From NCBI GenBank assembly GCA_025356475.1, contig JANXSX010000150.1, positions 1 through 64,000 of the forward strand: a stretch of 64,000 nucleotides of DNA. Direction: 5' to 3'. The notes under the pieces were generated by a model, which searched no databases, was not told the DNA's origin, and was given only the letters and a program-made list of their open reading frames with translations. This stretch comes from Isosphaeraceae bacterium (GTDB lineage: Bacteria; Planctomycetota; Planctomycetia; Isosphaerales; Isosphaeraceae). The position numbers were made by a program, and so were the translations under genes. Numbering within the stretch: position 1 is the stretch's first letter; each line of letters opens with the position of its first letter. Of the stretch, positions 62,209 through 64,000 are shown piece after piece.

Positions 62209-62520
62209 CTACCAGCTCACGTGCTCATCCAGGCAGGGCATGATCATTATCTTACCATCCCCCATCCTCCCCGTGCGTCCGTTGCCAACGATCGCGCGGA
62301 TTGCTGCTGGGAGATCGTCGTCCATGACAAAGAGTGTGAATTCGATCTTGGGTAGGAATGAGCTATTATATTCGCTACCGAGGTAGCGATGGAGCCGGTT
62401 TTTCTGGCGGTTATAGCCCATCGCTTCCCGGACGGTTCCCCCCAGGATTTCGAGACCTTCGAGGGCGGCAAGCACTGCGCCAGCGCGGAAAGGTTTCACG
62501 AGTGCGATGATCTGAACCAA
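62209..62520 (-). CDS. PII-like (GlnB/GlnK family) signalling protein
   Basis: The 103-residue protein follows the PII fold: VQIIALVKPFRAGAVLAAL, then TVREAMGYNRQKNR, the T-loop region with Tyr in GSEYNSSFLPKIEF, and GRTGRMGDGKIMIMP. A T-loop Tyr aligned with Y51 of E. coli GlnB is kept. The C-terminus ends early with CLDEHVSW in place of the usual IRTGE end, so ligand binding may differ. The start appears to be TTG with GGGAG 7 nt upstream. No glnA or amtB is adjacent. Confidence 0.82.
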   Translation of the reverse strand: MVQIIALVKPFRAGAVLAALEGLEILGGTVREAMGYNRQKNRLHRYLGSEYNSSFLPKIEFTLFVMDDDLPAAIRAIVGNGRTGRMGDGKIMIMPCLDEHVSW

Positions 62521-62701
62521 TGGACCGCTCCCAGGATTGGCTGGATGGGTGGCACGCAACTTGACAAGGCGTGCCCGACTACGGACAGTGTGAGCCAGTG
62601 GAAACGGCGGGCCACTGTCAGCAAGTCTAGCACGAGCCGACCTCCTACGACGATTCGGGCCCCGGACCGACTGAACGATCGACTCAAGCGCGAGGTGGGA
62701 A

Positions 62702-63445
62702 ATGCGACGGGTGTCTGCGATGCTGCTCTCCGCCAGCTTTATGATTGCGTGCGGCTGCGGCAAGCCCGCCTACGACAAGCGGCTCGAGGCGACGATCGAG
62801 AAGATCCGGTACCAGGCTGAGCTGAACAAGAAGCTCTCCCTGCCTCCCGCCACCACCGATGGCAAGTTTGTGGAAATGCAAGTCTTCGTGCGTCCCCCCA
62901 AGGGCGACACATACATCAAGACTTTCTTCCTGGGCGAGCCCACCCCTGGGATCTTCGACCTCACCGAGAGCTTCACGGACAAGGCGACTGGGCACGCCTT
63001 TCATACAATTGCTCGAGTGAAGCAAGCGAAGAAGGCCCCCGCCAAAGGCCAGCCAGCCGCCGCCGCCGAGCCTGCCGTTGCCCGTGGCGAGTTCACAGCC
63101 GATCTGCTCGCTTTCTTGCAGCAAGTCTATGGAGCCGCCGACGAGATTCAGCCCGCCAAGCTCAAAAACGAGAAGAAGAAGAATAACGATTTTCGCAAGT
63201 TGAGCTTCGTTACCACAGGCGCAAACAACGTCTCGACCACGGTCCAGGTGTTCATTTACAAGAAAGAACCCCACGACGTGGCTCTTGTCTTCGTCATGCC
63301 GACCGCAAACGTCGCGAAGCAACTCTCGACAATCGACCTCTGCCTCGAATCCTTCGCTGTTGGCAATAAAGCCAAGTCCGCCTACTCCGGAGGAGCGAGC
63401 GAGGAAGAAGGGGGCGAGGCAGCGGCCTCAGGCTCAAACTTCTAG
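62702..63445 (+). CDS. Lipoprotein of unknown function
   Basis: The 247-residue protein begins with a lipoprotein signal (MRRVSAMLLSASFMIACGCG, lipobox IACG or nearby). A soluble domain of alternating strands and helices follows, with a Lys/Ala/Pro-rich insert (KQAKKAPAKGQPAAAAEP) about residue 103. The end is acidic and Gly/Ser-rich. No family is recognised. It is divergent from the PII-like gene and followed by strong hairpins. Confidence 0.78.
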   Translation: MRRVSAMLLSASFMIACGCGKPAYDKRLEATIEKIRYQAELNKKLSLPPATTDGKFVEMQVFVRPPKGDTYIKTFFLGEPTPGIFDLTESFTDKATGHAFHTIARVKQAKKAPAKGQPAAAAEPAVARGEFTADLLAFLQQVYGAADEIQPAKLKNEKKKNNDFRKLSFVTTGANNVSTTVQVFIYKKEPHDVALVFVMPTANVAKQLSTIDLCLESFAVGNKAKSAYSGGASEEEGGEAAASGSNF

Positions 63446-63464
63446 TTGCTCCGTTTTGCGGTCG

Positions 63465-63570
63465 CGAGAGGTGGGTAAGACCCACCTCTCGATCGCTCAG
63501 AGTCGAGCATTCCGTGAAGGCAAAATGCCCACGCGTCCGTGGGCATTGCTGCCGCATCATTGATGCGGCC
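63465..63570. terminator. Three successive strong hairpins between convergent genes
   Basis: CGAGAGGTGGG/CCCACCTCTCG (63465-63491, 11 bp), AATGCCCACG/CGTGGGCATT (63524-63547, 10 bp) and GCCGCATCA/TGATGCGGC (63551-63569, 9 bp) lie between the lipoprotein gene and csrA, which converge here. They probably form terminators for both strands. T-tracts are poor on both sides. Confidence 0.65.
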
Positions 63571-63603
63571 GTTACGCGGTTGTTTTGGAGAGGTTGAGCT
63601 TGG

Positions 63604-63837
63604 TTACACCAGCTCTACCGATTCGGTGACCTCAACGTCGGAGGCAATCCAAGCCTCCTGAGCCATTCGGTCTTCGTCATCGCCGATGTGTTCGAGAAGT
63701 TCTTCCCGAACGATCATCACGTCGGGCGGGGCTTCGATCCCGATCCTGACCTGGTTGCGGTCGAAGCGAACAATCGTGATCACGATGTTCTCGCCAATCC
63801 GAATCTGTTCCGATCGCTTACGGCTGAGTACAAGCAT
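63604..63837 (-). CDS. csrA: CsrA translational regulator
   Basis: The 77-residue CsrA binds GGA motifs in mRNA leaders and controls translation or stability. Motifs are MLVLSRKRSEQIRIGENIVI at the N-terminus and VRIGIEAPPDVMIVREE, the RNA-binding strand. I use the ATG giving MLVLSRK, because AAGGAGG lies 9 nt before it; an ATG three codons upstream touches that site. The leader carries its own GGA-loop hairpin. Confidence 0.96.
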   Translation of the reverse strand: MLVLSRKRSEQIRIGENIVITIVRFDRNQVRIGIEAPPDVMIVREELLEHIGDDEDRMAQEAWIASDVEVTESVELV

Positions 63838-63895
63838 GAGAAGCATCCTCCTTGCGATCTCGTAGGGGCCTCGGCTCCTCCTGGCTCTGGCCCGT

Positions 63896-63911
63896 GGTGG
63901 TTCCTACCACC
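63896..63911 (-). promoter_or_regulatory. Candidate CsrA-binding hairpin in the csrA leader
   Basis: In the csrA RNA the sequence GGUGGU-AGGA-ACCACC forms a perfect 6-bp hairpin whose loop is AGGA, the form CsrA prefers. It lies 58 nt upstream of the start codon. The ribosome-binding site AAGGAGG could be the second contact of a CsrA dimer. This suggests autoregulation. Confidence 0.5.
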
Positions 63912-63973
63912 TAGTCAATCGCAATTACTACAATCTGAACGACAGCTCGTCTTTAGCATTTTGTAAAATTAGC

Positions 63974-63987
63974 ATAACGATCGTTAT
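63974..63987. repeat. Perfect 14-bp palindrome upstream of csrA
   Basis: ATAACGATCGTTAT is a perfect palindrome in an AT-rich stretch, about 140 nt before the csrA start. It could be an operator, but nothing identifies a regulator. The window ends shortly after. Confidence 0.3.
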
Positions 63988-64000
63988 CAGACAAAGGCGA

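Overview
The window looks like a chromosomal segment from a planctomycete, with Isosphaerales or Gemmatales most plausible. This rests on gene content and not on any database search. The markers are a Tat-targeted DUF1501 protein, a planctomycete-type c-type cytochrome, a Tat-targeted DegT/StrS aminotransferase, an LETRQVLS-like N-terminal motif on a secreted CAP protein, TDAGL-type leucine-rich repeats, CsrA, and many planctomycete-style lipoproteins. By eye the DNA is moderately GC-rich. Genes are dense on both strands, with short operons and many 4-nt start/stop overlaps.

Layout. 0.3-5.5 kb: rhodanese, LRR protein, YjbQ, DUF1501, DegT and DoxX. 5.5-19.7 kb (all minus): a potassium-uptake locus, read in transcription order as CehA-like protein, NtrC-type sigma-54 activator, KinB-like histidine kinase, receiver-TPR protein, a 26-codon membrane microprotein, kdpF, kdpA, kdpB, an enlarged kdpC, a KdpD N-terminal half, and a DUF2934/zinc protein. 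A good -24/-12 (sigma-54) promoter sits directly before the kinase. 19.7-27.8 kb: DUF885 protein, MacB/LolD-type ABC transporter with its partner, membrane protein, AhpD-like and YceI proteins, CAP protein. 28.6-34.7 kb: phosphohexomutase, short UvrC, ABC-F ATPase, phosphoesterase. 34.8-35.1 kb: two tandem structured-RNA-like units followed by a terminator-like hairpin. 35.4-44.4 kb: unknown protein, small membrane protein, YggS, YggU, AroA, gamma-glutamyltransferase, ribokinase, zinc-ribbon protein, cupin, cytochrome. 44.5-48.5 kb: lipoprotein, then 5-oxoprolinase genes pxpB-pxpA-pxpC preceded by an AhpD-like gene. 48.6-56.2 kb: secreted protein, membrane glycosyltransferase-like protein, esterase, tandem acyltransferases, FabI, MutT-like Nudix. 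56.2-64 kb: long inverted repeat, frameshifted membrane gene, two ClpP subunits, trigger factor, tRNA-Gly, FHA protein, XRE/S24-like regulator, PII-like protein, lipoprotein, csrA.

The most important observation is at 47883-48479. The AhpD-like reading frame is interrupted only by one in-frame UGA, which falls exactly on the second cysteine position of the CxxCxxxH active site. A stem-loop with a G near the start of its loop follows 20-35 nt downstream, as in bacterial SECIS elements. The conventional AhpD-like paralogue at 25301-25732 has Cys at this place. I read the gene as a selenoprotein (CxxU), translationally coupled to the 5-oxoprolinase operon.

Other distinctive points are the rewired Kdp system (no complete KdpD, no KdpE, probable sigma-54 control, a KdpC with a coiled-coil/TPR-like tail), the tandem RNA units with C-rich loops, a probable CsrA autoregulatory hairpin, and an S24-like regulator that has lost its catalytic residues. 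No CRISPR array, rRNA, prophage or intact insertion sequence was seen.
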